Positions 1-8,159 of a stretch of 64,000 nucleotides of DNA are shown here, piece by piece. The position numbers and the translations under genes were made by a program. The stretch comes from a virus. How positions within the stretch are numbered: position 1 is the first letter of the stretch; each line of letters starts with the position of its first letter. The notes beneath the pieces were generated by a model, which saw only the letters and a list, made by a program, of their open reading frames with translations, was not told where the DNA came from and searched no databases. The stretch is from the IMG/VR virus record IMGVR_UViG_3300020419_001305, positions 1-64,000 of that record; one strand, 5' to 3'.

Positions 1-34
1 GAAGTTTCAACTACAAAATAAAAGTTTTAGGTTA

Positions 35-460
35 ATGTTTGAATTAAAATTTGAAGATAAAGTAAAAGTCTGGAAAAGTTTACGTGAAAATTTAGAATCT
101 CACCCAAGACCTTTCGAAGCAGTTCTACAATTTACAAACAAGTTACCAAGATCTTCCAGTAAAACTAATGCATGGGATCCTAAGGCAAAGATAGAACCTT
201 GGCACCTCATAGAAAAGGATGCGTTTTCTGAGTATGAAATTGCACAACTTACGGCATATACTTTACAGTTAACCGATAGGTTTTGTTCATCTCAAATAGA
301 GATACATATCAGTAAGGAAACAAAGAAAAGTAAATTATTATATTTGGTGTATGTGGATAACTTTATTGTAATTGGACACAATAATGGTATCACAACTGTT
401 GAGGAACTTCCTGAGTCTGTAGTTTCACAAAAGATTTATAACATGCCAACGTTACACTAA
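35..460 (+). CDS. hypothetical protein
   Basis: I do not recognise a family. The product is a 141-residue soluble protein without a signal peptide or membrane segment. Residues about 100-115 (LLYLVYVDNFIVIGHN) look like beta strands. It sits 28 nt upstream of nrdA in the same direction, so it probably belongs to the nucleotide-metabolism block. There is no strong Shine-Dalgarno sequence before the ATG. Confidence 0.7.
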   Translation: MFELKFEDKVKVWKSLRENLESHPRPFEAVLQFTNKLPRSSSKTNAWDPKAKIEPWHLIEKDAFSEYEIAQLTAYTLQLTDRFCSSQIEIHISKETKKSKLLYLVYVDNFIVIGHNNGITTVEELPESVVSQKIYNMPTLH

Positions 461-463
461 ATA
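457..463 (+). promoter_or_regulatory. late-promoter-like box (CTAAATA)
   Basis: CTAAATA followed by T-rich DNA overlaps the stop codon of the preceding gene and lies 25 nt before the nrdA start. It is a one-base variant of the ATAAATA box found at many gene starts in this window, which resembles the T4 late promoter TATAAATA. Confidence 0.35.
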
Positions 464-488
464 TTTTTTATTACAAAGGGAAAGAAGT

Positions 489-2828
489 ATGAAGACAGAC
501 CTCAATATTACCAAAAGAACAGGCGAAAGTGTACCACTAGATATACAAAAAATACATAAGGTTGTAGGTTTTGCATGTGAAGGATTAACAGGAGTGTCAA
601 GCAGTTTAGTGCAAATGAATGCAGGGATACAATTTGCACATGGCATAACATCAAGAGAAATACAAGATCTATTAGTAAGATCTGCTAATGATCTAATTAC
701 ATTAGAAAATCCAAACTATCAATATGTTGCGGCAAGATTATTATTGTACGGAATTTATAAAGATGTGTATGGAGGATTTGACAAAACATCTTTATTAGAG
801 ATGGTTAAGAAGAATATAGAAAGAAGAGTATATGATTCAGCTATATTAGAATCATATTCTGAAGAAGAGTTTGAAAAAATGGAGAAGTATCTCAAACACA
901 ATAGAGATGAGAACTTTACCTACGCAGGACTTAGACAGATTGTAGACAAGTATCTTTGCCAAGACAGAAGTTCTGGTGAAGTATACGAATCTCCACAACA
1001 CATGTACATGATGATCGCGGCAACTCTTTTTGCAAACTATCCTAAAGAAGATAGATTACATTACGTCAGGAGATATTATGACGCGACCTCACTTTTTAAA
1101 ATTAATATCCCAACGCCAGTCATGGCCGGTGTCAGAACGCCTATTAGACAGTTTGCTTCGTGTGTCCTTGTTGACAGTGACGATACCCTTGATAGTATCT
1201 TCGCAAGTGATATGTCGATTGGTAGATACACGGCACAAAGAGCAGGTATCGGAATCAACGCAGGACGTATCAGAGGAATCAACTCTAAAATAAGGGGTGG
1301 AGAAGTAGCACATACAGGTGTTGTCCCATTCCTTAAAAAGTTTGAAGCAACTGTAAGATGTTGTACACAAAATGGTGTACGTGGCGGAAGTGCTACAACA
1401 CACTTTCCTTTTTGGCATCAAGAGATAGAAGATATCCTTGTGCTTAAGAACAACAAAGGTACAGAGGACAATAGAGTTCGTAAGCTAGACTATTCAATAC
1501 AACTGAATAAAACTATGTATGAAAGGTTGTTGTCCCAGGGCGATATAACTCTTTTCTCGCCACATGATGTGCCAGGATTGTATGAAGCATACTTTGGAGA
1601 CGCTGACGAATTTAAAATTTTATATGAAAAATATGAGAAAAGCACAAAGATAAAAAAGAAAAAAGTAAGTGCCATGGATTTGTTTTCAGCTTTGGTTAAA
1701 GAACGTGCTGAAACTGGTAGAATTTATATTATGAATGTTGATCATGCGAACGTACATAGTTCCTTTAAGGATACTGTTTATATGAGCAACCTATGCCAGG
1801 AAATTACATTACCAACTAAACCTTTAAACCATATAGATGACGAAGAAGGTGAAATAGCACTTTGTATTTTGTCTGCTATTAACATTGGTATCATTAAAGA
1901 TTTAGAAGACTTAGAAGAACTTTGTGATCTAGCAGTAAGAGCCTTAGACGAAATTATAGATTATCAAAAATATCCTATCAAAGCCGCCGAAATAAGCACT
2001 AAGGCAAGGCGTTCATTAGGCATAGGGTACATAGGGTTAGCACACTACCTAGCAAAGAATGGTTGTAAGTATTCTGATAAGAAAGCACTTACTAAGGTAC
2101 ATGAGTTAACAGAAGCTTTTCAATATTATCTATTGGTAGCAAGTAATAAACTTGCTCAAGAAAAAGGGCAATGTGATTATTATGACCGCACAAAATATAG
2201 TGACGGAATACTCCCAATAGACACTTATAAAAAGGAGTTAGACGAGATATGTTCTATAAAATTAAAATATGATTGGGATACTCTTCGCACAGACATTAAA
2301 CAGCACGGTCTTAGGCACAGCACATTGTCCGCACAGATGCCTTCGGAGAGCAGTTCCGTTGTGTCGAACGCAACAAATGGAATTGAGCCTCCTAGAGGAT
2401 TCTTGTCCGTTAAGAAGTCAAAAAAAGGGCCTCTTAAGCAGATTGTTCCGCAGTATCAAACGTTAAAGAATAACTACACGTTGTTGTGGGATATGCCTAG
2501 CAATGATGGATATATAAATATCGTAGCAGTAATGCAAAAGTTCTTCGATCAAGCAATTAGTGGTAATTGGAGTTATAATCCTACACACTTTGATAATAAT
2601 GAAGTTCCGATGAGTGTAATGCTTAAAGACTTGTTAAATACATACAAGTACGGTTGGAAAACTTCTTATTATCAGAACACTTATGATTATAAAACTGATG
2701 GCGATGTTGAAGAACCTCAACATAACTTAGGCTGGCACGATAACGTAAAAGAGAATCCAGTTGAAAGAACAGAATTTAACGGTACCGATGAGGAGTATGA
2801 AGAATATTGTGACAGTTGTGCTATTTAA
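489..2828 (+). CDS. nrdA: class I ribonucleotide reductase alpha subunit
   Basis: Large catalytic subunit of aerobic ribonucleotide reductase, which converts ribonucleoside diphosphates to deoxyribonucleotides for phage replication in the cytoplasm. At 779 residues it is close to the usual 750-780. An ATP-cone-like segment is at the N-terminus. The active-site cysteine regions are visible as FASCVLVD and SNLCQEITLP, the latter carrying the conserved N, C and E. The PSESSSVVSNATNGIEPPRG stretch matches the conserved radical-transfer and substrate-loop region. The C-terminus CDSCAI carries the shuttle cysteine pair re-reduced by glutaredoxin. nrdB and a glutaredoxin follow directly, giving a complete functional set. 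An AAGGGAAAGAAG stretch precedes the ATG. Confidence 0.98.
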   Translation: MKTDLNITKRTGESVPLDIQKIHKVVGFACEGLTGVSSSLVQMNAGIQFAHGITSREIQDLLVRSANDLITLENPNYQYVAARLLLYGIYKDVYGGFDKTSLLEMVKKNIERRVYDSAILESYSEEEFEKMEKYLKHNRDENFTYAGLRQIVDKYLCQDRSSGEVYESPQHMYMMIAATLFANYPKEDRLHYVRRYYDATSLFKINIPTPVMAGVRTPIRQFASCVLVDSDDTLDSIFASDMSIGRYTAQRAGIGINAGRIRGINSKIRGGEVAHTGVVPFLKKFEATVRCCTQNGVRGGSATTHFPFWHQEIEDILVLKNNKGTEDNRVRKLDYSIQLNKTMYERLLSQGDITLFSPHDVPGLYEAYFGDADEFKILYEKYEKSTKIKKKKVSAMDLFSALVKERAETGRIYIMNVDHANVHSSFKDTVYMSNLCQEITLPTKPLNHIDDEEGEIALCILSAINIGIIKDLEDLEELCDLAVRALDEIIDYQKYPIKAAEISTKARRSLGIGYIGLAHYLAKNGCKYSDKKALTKVHELTEAFQYYLLVASNKLAQEKGQCDYYDRTKYSDGILPIDTYKKELDEICSIKLKYDWDTLRTDIKQHGLRHSTLSAQMPSESSSVVSNATNGIEPPRGFLSVKKSKKGPLKQIVPQYQTLKNNYTLLWDMPSNDGYINIVAVMQKFFDQAISGNWSYNPTHFDNNEVPMSVMLKDLLNTYKYGWKTSYYQNTYDYKTDGDVEEPQHNLGWHDNVKENPVERTEFNGTDEEYEEYCDSCAI

Positions 2829-2831
2829 AGA

Positions 2832-2860
2832 TTGACTTATGAGTCTTATGATAGTATAAT
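2832..2860 (+). promoter_or_regulatory. sigma70-type promoter before nrdB
   Basis: TTGACT at 2832-2837 and TATAAT at 2855-2860 are separated by exactly 17 bp, placing a start about 20 nt before the nrdB ATG. nrdB can therefore be transcribed independently of nrdA. Confidence 0.8.
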
Positions 2861-2886
2861 AGTTACACACAAAGAGGAAAATAAAA

Positions 2887-3990
2887 ATGGCAAAAACAGT
2901 ATTCAATAAAGATAAAGTAGATTTTACAAAGCAGACAATGTTCTTTGGTCCTGACCAGAACACACAGAGATATGACGTATTTAAATTTCCGGAGTTTGAT
3001 AAACTTAACCAAACAATGTTGGGTTACTTTTGGAGACCTGAAGAAGTTAGTTTACAAAAAGACAGAGCAGACTTCGCTAATTTTAGACCAGAGCAACGAC
3101 ACATTTTTACTGCTAATCTAAAATATCAAACACTTTTGGATAGTGTTCAAGGAAGAGGACCTAGCTTGGCTTTCTTACCTTATGTATCTTTGCCTGAACT
3201 AGAAGGTTGTATTGTAACGTGGGACTTTTTTGAAACAATACATTCACGTTCGTATACACACATTATTAAAAATGTTTATCCAGATCCTAGTGAAGTATTT
3301 GATACAATCTTAGATGATAAAGAAATTTTAAGAAGAGCTGAATCTGTAACTAAAAATTATGATGGATTTACTTTAGCCGCAGACGATTGGTTCCATCGTA
3401 AACAGGGAACTATGTATGATGTAAAGAAGAAATTATTTTTAGCAATGATGAATGTAAATATTTTAGAAGGATTGCGTTTTTACGTATCGTTCGCATGTAC
3501 ATTTTCATTTGCTGAATCCAAGAACATGGAAGGTTCTGCTAAGATTGTATCATTAGTAGCAAGAGATGAAGCAACACATTTGAATCTATCAACTCATGTT
3601 CTGAAACATTGGATCAAAGGAAATGATGATCCAGACTTTAAAAAAATTGCTCGCGAATGCGAAGATGAAGTGCTTGATATGTGGCGTACCTGTGTAAATG
3701 AAGAAAAAGCCTGGGCAAATTATCTTTTCAAGGACGGAGCAATAATTGGTTTGAACGAAGAACTTTTACATCACTATGTTGAGTTTATTGCTAACAAGAG
3801 ATTGAAAGCACTTGGTTATAAAACAATTTACGATCGTCCACTTAATAATAACCCATTACCTTGGACACAACATTGGCTTTCAAGCTCAGGACTTCAAGTA
3901 GCACCACAGGAAACAGAAGTAGAAAGTTATATCATTGGTGGTATTAAACAAGACGTAGACAAGGATGTACTTAAAGGCTTCAAATTATGA
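2887..3990 (+). CDS. nrdB: class I ribonucleotide reductase beta subunit
   Basis: Small subunit that houses the diiron-tyrosyl radical cofactor and passes the radical to NrdA. At 367 residues it has family length. The diiron ligand helices are recognisable: DFFETIHSRSYTHI (E..H) and VARDEATHLNLSTHV (DEATH-type E..H). An AAAGAGGAAA ribosome-binding site precedes the start. The stop codon overlaps the ATG of the glutaredoxin gene, which implies translational coupling. Confidence 0.97.
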   Translation: MAKTVFNKDKVDFTKQTMFFGPDQNTQRYDVFKFPEFDKLNQTMLGYFWRPEEVSLQKDRADFANFRPEQRHIFTANLKYQTLLDSVQGRGPSLAFLPYVSLPELEGCIVTWDFFETIHSRSYTHIIKNVYPDPSEVFDTILDDKEILRRAESVTKNYDGFTLAADDWFHRKQGTMYDVKKKLFLAMMNVNILEGLRFYVSFACTFSFAESKNMEGSAKIVSLVARDEATHLNLSTHVLKHWIKGNDDPDFKKIARECEDEVLDMWRTCVNEEKAWANYLFKDGAIIGLNEELLHHYVEFIANKRLKALGYKTIYDRPLNNNPLPWTQHWLSSSGLQVAPQETEVESYIIGGIKQDVDKDVLKGFKL

Positions 3991-4262
3991 TGAAAGCAAC
4001 AATCTATAGTAAAACACATTGCCCTAGCTGTTTAAAAGCAAAGGCAGAGTTTAAGAAATTGGGCGTCCAATATGAAGAAAAGTTAATTGGTTCGGACATT
4101 GCTCCACCAGAACTTTTCGCTCTTTTCGAAGAAAAAGGGTTAGCACAGCCAAGAACTGCTCCGCAAATCTTTATAGGTGATACTTATATAGGAGGATACG
4201 AAGCACTGATGTCGTATATTGAAGACACAGGCTTTAACGGAACAGGAGAGTCAGTAGGCTAA
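3987..4262 (+). CDS. glutaredoxin
   Basis: 91-residue thioredoxin-fold redox protein with the dithiol site CPSC at residues 12-15 and the cis-proline segment RTAPQIFIGD near residues 54-63, followed by GGYEAL, which binds glutathione in this family. It probably re-reduces the C-terminal cysteines of NrdA. The start overlaps the nrdB stop and the stop overlaps the next gene, so it is a coupled three-gene unit. The role matches T4 NrdC, but I make no claim of orthology. Confidence 0.93.
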   Translation: MMKATIYSKTHCPSCLKAKAEFKKLGVQYEEKLIGSDIAPPELFALFEEKGLAQPRTAPQIFIGDTYIGGYEALMSYIEDTGFNGTGESVG

Positions 4263-4555
4263 TGTTAATTGAAAAACCATATGGTATTGGAGATACCGTG
4301 ACGTTCAAAACTGGTGCTGGTGAAGAAGTAGTAGCTAGAATCACAGAAGTGAAAGACGATTCTATAAAGGTTAAGAAACCTATGGTATTGACTATGACGG
4401 AGAAAGGAATCGGTATGGTTCCTTATGCACTTACAGTTAGTATGGATACAGAGATGCTTATAAATTTAAGTAATGTTGTATTCATTGCTAAGACAAGTCC
4501 AACAACCTCAAAGCAATATGTAGAATCAACAACAGGACTAAAAGTAGTCAACTAA
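4262..4555 (+). CDS. hypothetical protein, beta-rich
   Basis: 97-residue protein of unknown function. The pattern of alternating hydrophobic residues with GIGDTVTFKTGAGEEVVARITEV at the start looks like a small beta barrel (SH3 or KOW-like), but I cannot assign a family. Its start overlaps the glutaredoxin stop codon, so it is translationally coupled to the ribonucleotide reductase operon. Confidence 0.8.
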   Translation: MLIEKPYGIGDTVTFKTGAGEEVVARITEVKDDSIKVKKPMVLTMTEKGIGMVPYALTVSMDTEMLINLSNVVFIAKTSPTTSKQYVESTTGLKVVN

Positions 4556-4565
4556 AGGAGATAAT

Positions 4566-4745
4566 ATGTCAGACATACACGAACAAATTAAGGCTCATTA
4601 CGAAGCATACTTGGCAGAAGCAGAGTCTTTTGATACAAAAGGTGTGAAGGCCGCGGCCGCTAGAGCAAGAAAAGCTCTTGGCGAAATGGGCAAATTGGCA
4701 AAAGCTCGAAGAGCTGAGATCCAAGATAAAAAGAACAATATGTAA
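4566..4745 (+). CDS. small basic helical protein, histone-like
   Basis: 59-residue gene preceded by AAAGGAG (ACTAAAGGAGATAATATG). The product begins MSDIHEQIKAHYEAYLAE and continues as a Lys/Ala/Arg-rich helix (AAAARARKAL, AKARRAEIQDKK). I recall similar small proteins, sometimes labelled histone-like, in T4-like cyanophages. Nucleic-acid binding is plausible from charge only. The Ala run is encoded GCC GCG GCC GCT, creating a GCGGCCGC site at 4653-4660. Confidence 0.75.
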   Translation: MSDIHEQIKAHYEAYLAEAESFDTKGVKAAAARARKALGEMGKLAKARRAEIQDKKNNM

Positions 4746-4752
4746 ATAAATA
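4746..4752 (+). promoter_or_regulatory. late-promoter-like box ATAAATA
   Basis: ATAAATA starts right after the stop codon of the histone-like gene and lies 45 nt before the cold-shock gene. It matches the recurrent late-type box of this window. Confidence 0.5.
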
Positions 4753-4755
4753 TAG

Positions 4756-4779
4756 TTAAGGAGGAGAAATCCTCCTTAA
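4756..4779 (+). terminator. 10-bp hairpin with GAAA tetraloop
   Basis: A perfect 10-bp stem, TTAAGGAGGA paired with TCCTCCTTAA, closes a GAAA loop (4766-4769). It lies between the small basic protein gene and the cold-shock gene. Only TCTT follows, so it is a poor intrinsic terminator. It may instead be a processing or stability hairpin, and its 5' arm hides an SD-like AAGGAGGA. An almost identical architecture precedes clpS at 17594-17617. Confidence 0.7.
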
Positions 4780-4796
4780 TCTTAGAAGGGCAAACT

Positions 4797-5015
4797 ATGA
4801 CACAACAAGGTAAGCTGAAATGGTACAATCATGTCAAAGGGTATGGCTTCATTTCAAGAGAAGAAGACCAGAAAGACCTCTTTTGTCACGTGTCTGAATT
4901 TAGAAAGTCAGGCATTAAGAAAGTTAAAGAAGGTATGATTATTGAATACGAACTTTCAGACCACAATGGCAAACCAGTAGCAGTCGATATTAAAGTAGTC
5001 CACATTCCAGAATAG
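4797..5015 (+). CDS. cold-shock domain protein (CspA family)
   Basis: 72-residue OB-fold RNA/ssDNA-binding protein of cold-shock family length. It shows GKLKWYN at the N-terminus, RNP1 as KGYGFI and RNP2 as DLFCHVS, followed by the usual EGMIIEYEL strand. Such proteins melt RNA structure and can act as antiterminators. A role favouring phage mRNA translation is inference. The ribosome-binding site is AGAAGGGC, downstream of a strong hairpin. Confidence 0.92.
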   Translation: MTQQGKLKWYNHVKGYGFISREEDQKDLFCHVSEFRKSGIKKVKEGMIIEYELSDHNGKPVAVDIKVVHIPE

Positions 5016-5024
5016 GAGATCTAT

Positions 5025-5393
5025 ATGGCGGAAGCCATGTTATTATTCATGCTAGTTGTAAAACATGCTCTAGCTGATCTGGTGCTACAAAGTAGACTTA
5101 TTTCTGGAGACAAAAGTAATCTAAAAAGTTCAAAGGGATACATACACGCAGGAGACCACGCGGTTTGTACCTTTATAGTCTTGCTGTTTTTTACATCCTT
5201 CCAAAATTCTGTTCTGATAGCAATGCTAGACTATGTTCTACATTTCATCATTGATTTTACAAAAACAAAACTTATGCGATATTATGATATCGAAACAAAC
5301 TCCAAAAAGTTTTGGATATTCCAAGGCGTTGATCAAATCGCCCATTATACTTGTTACTTTATTTACGTTCTTCTCTTGACAAACCTATTATAG
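5025..5393 (+). CDS. DUF3307-like membrane protein
   Basis: 122-residue integral membrane protein with three or four hydrophobic segments. The pattern of His and Asp residues around them (KHALADLVLQS, HAGDHAVCTF, LHFIIDFTK, GVDQIAHYTCYF) is that of the DUF3307 family, whose function is unknown. An AGGAGATCTATATG start places the RBS well. The end of the gene carries the promoter of the tmRNA. Confidence 0.8.
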   Translation: MAEAMLLFMLVVKHALADLVLQSRLISGDKSNLKSSKGYIHAGDHAVCTFIVLLFFTSFQNSVLIAMLDYVLHFIIDFTKTKLMRYYDIETNSKKFWIFQGVDQIAHYTCYFIYVLLLTNLL

Positions 5394-5404
5394 TATGCTA
5401 TAAA
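5376..5404 (+). promoter_or_regulatory. sigma70-type promoter of the tmRNA
   Basis: TTGACA (5376-5381) and TATAAA (5399-5404) with a 17-bp spacer overlap the end of the preceding gene. The -10 is also part of a full T4-late-like TATAAATA (5399-5406), so both transcription programmes could use it. The predicted start near 5411 coincides with the start of the tmRNA acceptor piece. Confidence 0.8.
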
Positions 5405-5409
5405 TACAC

Positions 5410-5730
5410 TACAACGTTGAAGCAATTCAAACGCTGAACAGGACCTGGGGGCAGTACCCAGCAGGTCCACCATAAACACATTTTTATAACGGGAGTGTGC
5501 TTATGATGGGCCTGAAATAGGATCGACTGGCAGTCAATAGAGTTCGTGGAGTTGTCCGGATCTAAGCTCGGTTAACGCGAAGACACGTTATAGATGCAAA
5601 CGATAATGTATCAAACGTATTTTCTTTCGTAGATTTTTCTAATGCGAGAAAGTACGTGAATGAGGATTTTGCCTTAGCGGCATAATCACTCGGGGTTGGC
5701 AACTTACCTAGCAACAGAAAAGTTGTGTCT
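5410..5730 (+). ncRNA. ssrA: circularly permuted (two-piece) tmRNA
   Basis: Ribosome-rescue RNA. The 3' tRNA-like half comes first: T-arm CTGGGGGCAGTACCCAG, acceptor strand CAGGTCC (5462-5468), discriminator A and encoded CCA (5470-5472). After an intervening segment comes the 5' half beginning GGGCCTG (5508-5514), which pairs with CAGGTCC over seven base pairs and includes the G3:U70 alanine identity pair. The tag frame starts at GCA 5596 and stops at TAA 5683-5685. It encodes 29 residues starting ANDNVSN and ending NEDFALAA, the latter a ClpX/ClpA-type degron. Permuted tmRNAs are known from alphaproteobacteria and some cyanobacteria and betaproteobacteria. The outer ends and excised segment are approximate. 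Confidence 0.93.
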
Positions 5731-5744
5731 TTATGGGAGCTGGT

Positions 5745-6575
5745 ATGAACATTGGCGTAAGAGGAAGTAAACTAGCAATTGATTATGCTAAAAAAGTCGA
5801 AGCACATTGTTTCAAAAGTTTCCAAACCAATCTTGTAAAAATTAAAACAGACGGCGACATATTTGAAAACAAAAGTATCCAAGACATTGGAGGCAAGGGT
5901 GTATTTGTTTCTGCTATAGAACAACAACTATTAGATAAAAAAATAGATGTAGCAGTACATTCATTCAAAGATCTGCCAGCAGTAATGGATGATAGGCTAG
6001 AAATTTCTGCTGTGTTAAAAAGGAACGATCCTAGAGATTGTTATATAGGCACACTCTTTCCGCATGCGAAAGTAGGGACAGGTTCACCTAGACGAATAGC
6101 ACAACTTAAAGAAAACTTTAATGTAGAATTTGAGATATTACCTATACGGGGTAATATTGATACAAGGATTAAAAAACTAGAACAAGGCAAGTATGATGCT
6201 ATTATATTAGCCGTAGCAGGACTAGAGGCCCTAAATTTAGATCATAAGATAAAAAAGATATTTCCTTTCAGTAAAATGTTACCATGCGTAGGACAGGGTG
6301 TGATAGCAATACAAACTAGAAAAGGATCAAGCCATAGCGATGTTGCGAAACTAAATAATCATTGGAATACGTACTATTCTGTAATGGCTGAAAGAGCAAT
6401 GCTCCAAGAGATAGATGGAGACTGCCATACCGCGGTAGGTGCTATTTCTACTCTAGTTGGCGACTGTCTAAATTTAAAAGCGATAAATTATAATACAGGA
6501 AAACAGTTTGAATCAACAAGCAAACTTTTAGAGTATAAACTATTAGGTGAGGAAGTAGGTAAAAATATAAAGTGA
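5745..6575 (+). CDS. hemC: hydroxymethylbilane synthase (porphobilinogen deaminase)
   Basis: Condenses four porphobilinogens into hydroxymethylbilane in heme synthesis. Conserved blocks are present in order: NIGVRGSKLA, DIGGKGVF, AVHSFKDLPA, VGTGSPRR, PIRGNIDTR, LPCVGQG and IDGDCHTAVGA. Cys227 in the last block is the attachment site of the dipyrromethane cofactor. The frame is open from 5733, but ATG 5745 is better: it follows GGGAG and gives the usual N-terminus. At 276 residues it is shorter than the typical 300-320, mostly in the C-terminal domain. It lies just after the tmRNA and its stop overlaps the hemE start, so the two are coupled. This is a host-type metabolic gene carried by a phage. 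Confidence 0.95.
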   Translation: MNIGVRGSKLAIDYAKKVEAHCFKSFQTNLVKIKTDGDIFENKSIQDIGGKGVFVSAIEQQLLDKKIDVAVHSFKDLPAVMDDRLEISAVLKRNDPRDCYIGTLFPHAKVGTGSPRRIAQLKENFNVEFEILPIRGNIDTRIKKLEQGKYDAIILAVAGLEALNLDHKIKKIFPFSKMLPCVGQGVIAIQTRKGSSHSDVAKLNNHWNTYYSVMAERAMLQEIDGDCHTAVGAISTLVGDCLNLKAINYNTGKQFESTSKLLEYKLLGEEVGKNIK

Positions 6576-7552
6576 ATAAAAAATTTATTAATGCTTGTAA
6601 CCGGAAAAAGCAGAAGGTCCCTCCTATATGGTTTATGAGACAAGCAGGTAGATACCACTCACACTATAGAGATCTTAAAACCCGTAGCACATTTGAATTG
6701 TTATGTAAGACTCCTGAACTTGCTGGAGAAGTAGCATTAGGACCTATTCTTGAATTTGATTATGATGTTGCTATTTTGTTCTCTGATATCTTGTTTCCTC
6801 TTGAAGGATTAGGCTTACCGTTAAGATTTGATCCAGGACCAAAGTTTCAATTTAATTTAAGCAAGGACAATCTTAAGGACTTACAAGACATAGAAAAAGC
6901 ATATCATTTTATGTCCTTTCAAAAAGATGCTTTACTTACAACTAGAGCTATGTTACCCAAAGATAAAAGTTTAATAGGTTTTGTAGGCGGACCTTGGACA
7001 TTAATGAATTATGCTTGTGGTAATTCCCGTGTATCTGATAAATTTAAATTAGACTACATGACAAATACGTTAATACCTTTACTCAAAATGAATATAGAAT
7101 TACAAATTAATGCTGGTGCTGAAAAAGTTATGATATTTGATAGTGGCTTACAGAACATGTCAACTAAATTTTTTAACCAAAAATATTCTCCTTTATTGAT
7201 GTCAATGGCCATGCCACAAACTGCTTACTATAGCAGACACCTGCCCAGAAAATGTATCAATAAAGTGTTAGAGGGAGACTGGGGTGGCATTGGCATAGAT
7301 AGTAAAGTTAATATAATAGACTGTTTAGAAATTGTTGATAACGGTTTTGTACAGGGTAACTTTGATGAACGTAAAATGTTATTACCAAAATATAAGTTTA
7401 TGTACGAGATAGAAAAGTATTGTGACGATATACGTAAATCAGAAGTAGATACTAGCGGATGGGTTTGTGGATTGGGACATGGAATAGATAAGGAAACTCC
7501 AGAAGAACATGTTCATTTGTTTATTGAAACTGTACGAAACAGATTTTCATAG
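6572..7552 (+). CDS. hemE: uroporphyrinogen decarboxylase
   Basis: Decarboxylates uroporphyrinogen III to coproporphyrinogen III, two steps after HemC. The substrate-binding N-terminal signature PPIWFMRQAGRYHSHYR is clear, followed by ILFSDILFPLEGLGLPLRF, GFVGGPWTLMNY and the C-terminal GLGHGIDKETPEEHV. At 326 residues it is slightly shorter than the usual 340-360. It overlaps the hemC stop by 4 nt. hemD, which would make uroporphyrinogen III, is not in the window and may be supplied by the host. Confidence 0.95.
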   Translation: MNKKFINACNRKKQKVPPIWFMRQAGRYHSHYRDLKTRSTFELLCKTPELAGEVALGPILEFDYDVAILFSDILFPLEGLGLPLRFDPGPKFQFNLSKDNLKDLQDIEKAYHFMSFQKDALLTTRAMLPKDKSLIGFVGGPWTLMNYACGNSRVSDKFKLDYMTNTLIPLLKMNIELQINAGAEKVMIFDSGLQNMSTKFFNQKYSPLLMSMAMPQTAYYSRHLPRKCINKVLEGDWGGIGIDSKVNIIDCLEIVDNGFVQGNFDERKMLLPKYKFMYEIEKYCDDIRKSEVDTSGWVCGLGHGIDKETPEEHVHLFIETVRNRFS

Positions 7553-7684
7553 TTTATTTTTTTTCTTCTTCATGCCCATGTAATGCTCAGATGGTTCGTA
7601 ATCCCATCTCTTACCGTGATGCCCACGTATATCAGCATACCACATTCTCATTCGGACAATGAATTTTCTTATTCCAAGACTCAC
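7547..7684 (-). CDS. small hypothetical protein, GTG start
   Basis: 45-residue leftward gene with a GTG start placed 7 nt after AGGAG and directly abutting the stop codon of the gene upstream, which supports real translation. The product is basic (RKFIVRMRMWYADIRGHHGK) and ends MKKKKNKL. The stop overlaps the last bases of hemE on the other strand. Function unknown. Confidence 0.6.
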   Translation of the reverse strand: MSLGIRKFIVRMRMWYADIRGHHGKRWDYEPSEHYMGMKKKKNKL

Positions 7685-7882
7685 TTAGATGCTCCTATAT
7701 GGTTTAGGAATACCGTCCTCGCCTAGTATCATTTCACCTGTATCAGAATATGAACCGCACATACGTCCGTTTGATCCAGGACCATAATAACGTGTAGGTT
7801 TTACTTCAATTTCCTCACCGTTTCGCATAGCAGTTTTTTTATGGTTAATAGATATTATACCTCTTTGTTTTATTCCTGCCAT
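7685..7882 (-). CDS. hypothetical protein
   Basis: 65-residue protein in a leftward three-gene operon. The N-terminal half is basic (IKQRGIISINHKKTAMRNGE) and the C-terminal half is Gly/Tyr-rich (YYGPGSNGRMCGSYSDTGE). No family recognised. It starts one base after the preceding leftward gene ends, with AGGAAAAT upstream. Confidence 0.65.
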   Translation of the reverse strand: MAGIKQRGIISINHKKTAMRNGEEIEVKPTRYYGPGSNGRMCGSYSDTGEMILGEDGIPKPYRSI

Positions 7883-7883
7883 C

Positions 7884-8087
7884 TTATTTTCCTATCTTTT
7901 TGAATCTACCTATAGGCAACTTAATTTTCTTTGTCATATCTTTGCCTTTTTTGCCGATCCAACTTACAACAGTTTCCGTAGCTTTAGCTCCGCTTTGAAA
8001 AGATTTTACAGCCTTCTTCCAACCAAGAGCTGTAACTTCTTTTGTTTCTTCCCCATCAGTGAATTTAAATACACGTTTTTTGGACAT
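7884..8087 (-). CDS. hypothetical basic protein
   Basis: First gene of a leftward operon. The product is a 67-residue Lys-rich protein (MSKKRVFKFTDGEE..., IGKKGKDMTKKIK) with no recognised family. An AAGGAAAT ribosome-binding site precedes the start, and a late-type ATAAATA box lies 19 nt upstream on the same strand. Confidence 0.65.
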   Translation of the reverse strand: MSKKRVFKFTDGEETKEVTALGWKKAVKSFQSGAKATETVVSWIGKKGKDMTKKIKLPIGRFKKIGK

Positions 8088-8105
8088 AGTATTTCCTTTT
8101 GGGTT

Positions 8106-8112
8106 TATTTAT
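8106..8112 (-). promoter_or_regulatory. late-promoter-like box ATAAATA (leftward)
   Basis: Read on the minus strand this is ATAAATA, 19 nt upstream of the first leftward small gene. A second ATAAATA faces the other way at 8122-8128, so the intergenic region has a divergent pair. Confidence 0.5.
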
Positions 8113-8121
8113 ATGTATTTA

Positions 8122-8128
8122 ATAAATA
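8122..8128 (+). promoter_or_regulatory. late-promoter-like box ATAAATA
   Basis: ATAAATA 32 nt before the thermonuclease start. A TATAAT at 8135-8140 lies just downstream but lacks a good -35 partner. Confidence 0.4.
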
Positions 8129-8159
8129 TACGTATATAATATGGTTGAGGGAGAATAAA

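Noticed and set aside
4598-4828. Leftward 76-codon frame over the histone-like gene
   Set aside because: It is a shadow of the small rightward gene and the csp start and would cross the GAAA hairpin.
7995-8159. N-terminal extension of the thermonuclease
   Set aside because: It overlaps the leftward operon and its promoter region; ATG 8160 has GAGGGAG and the family N-terminus.
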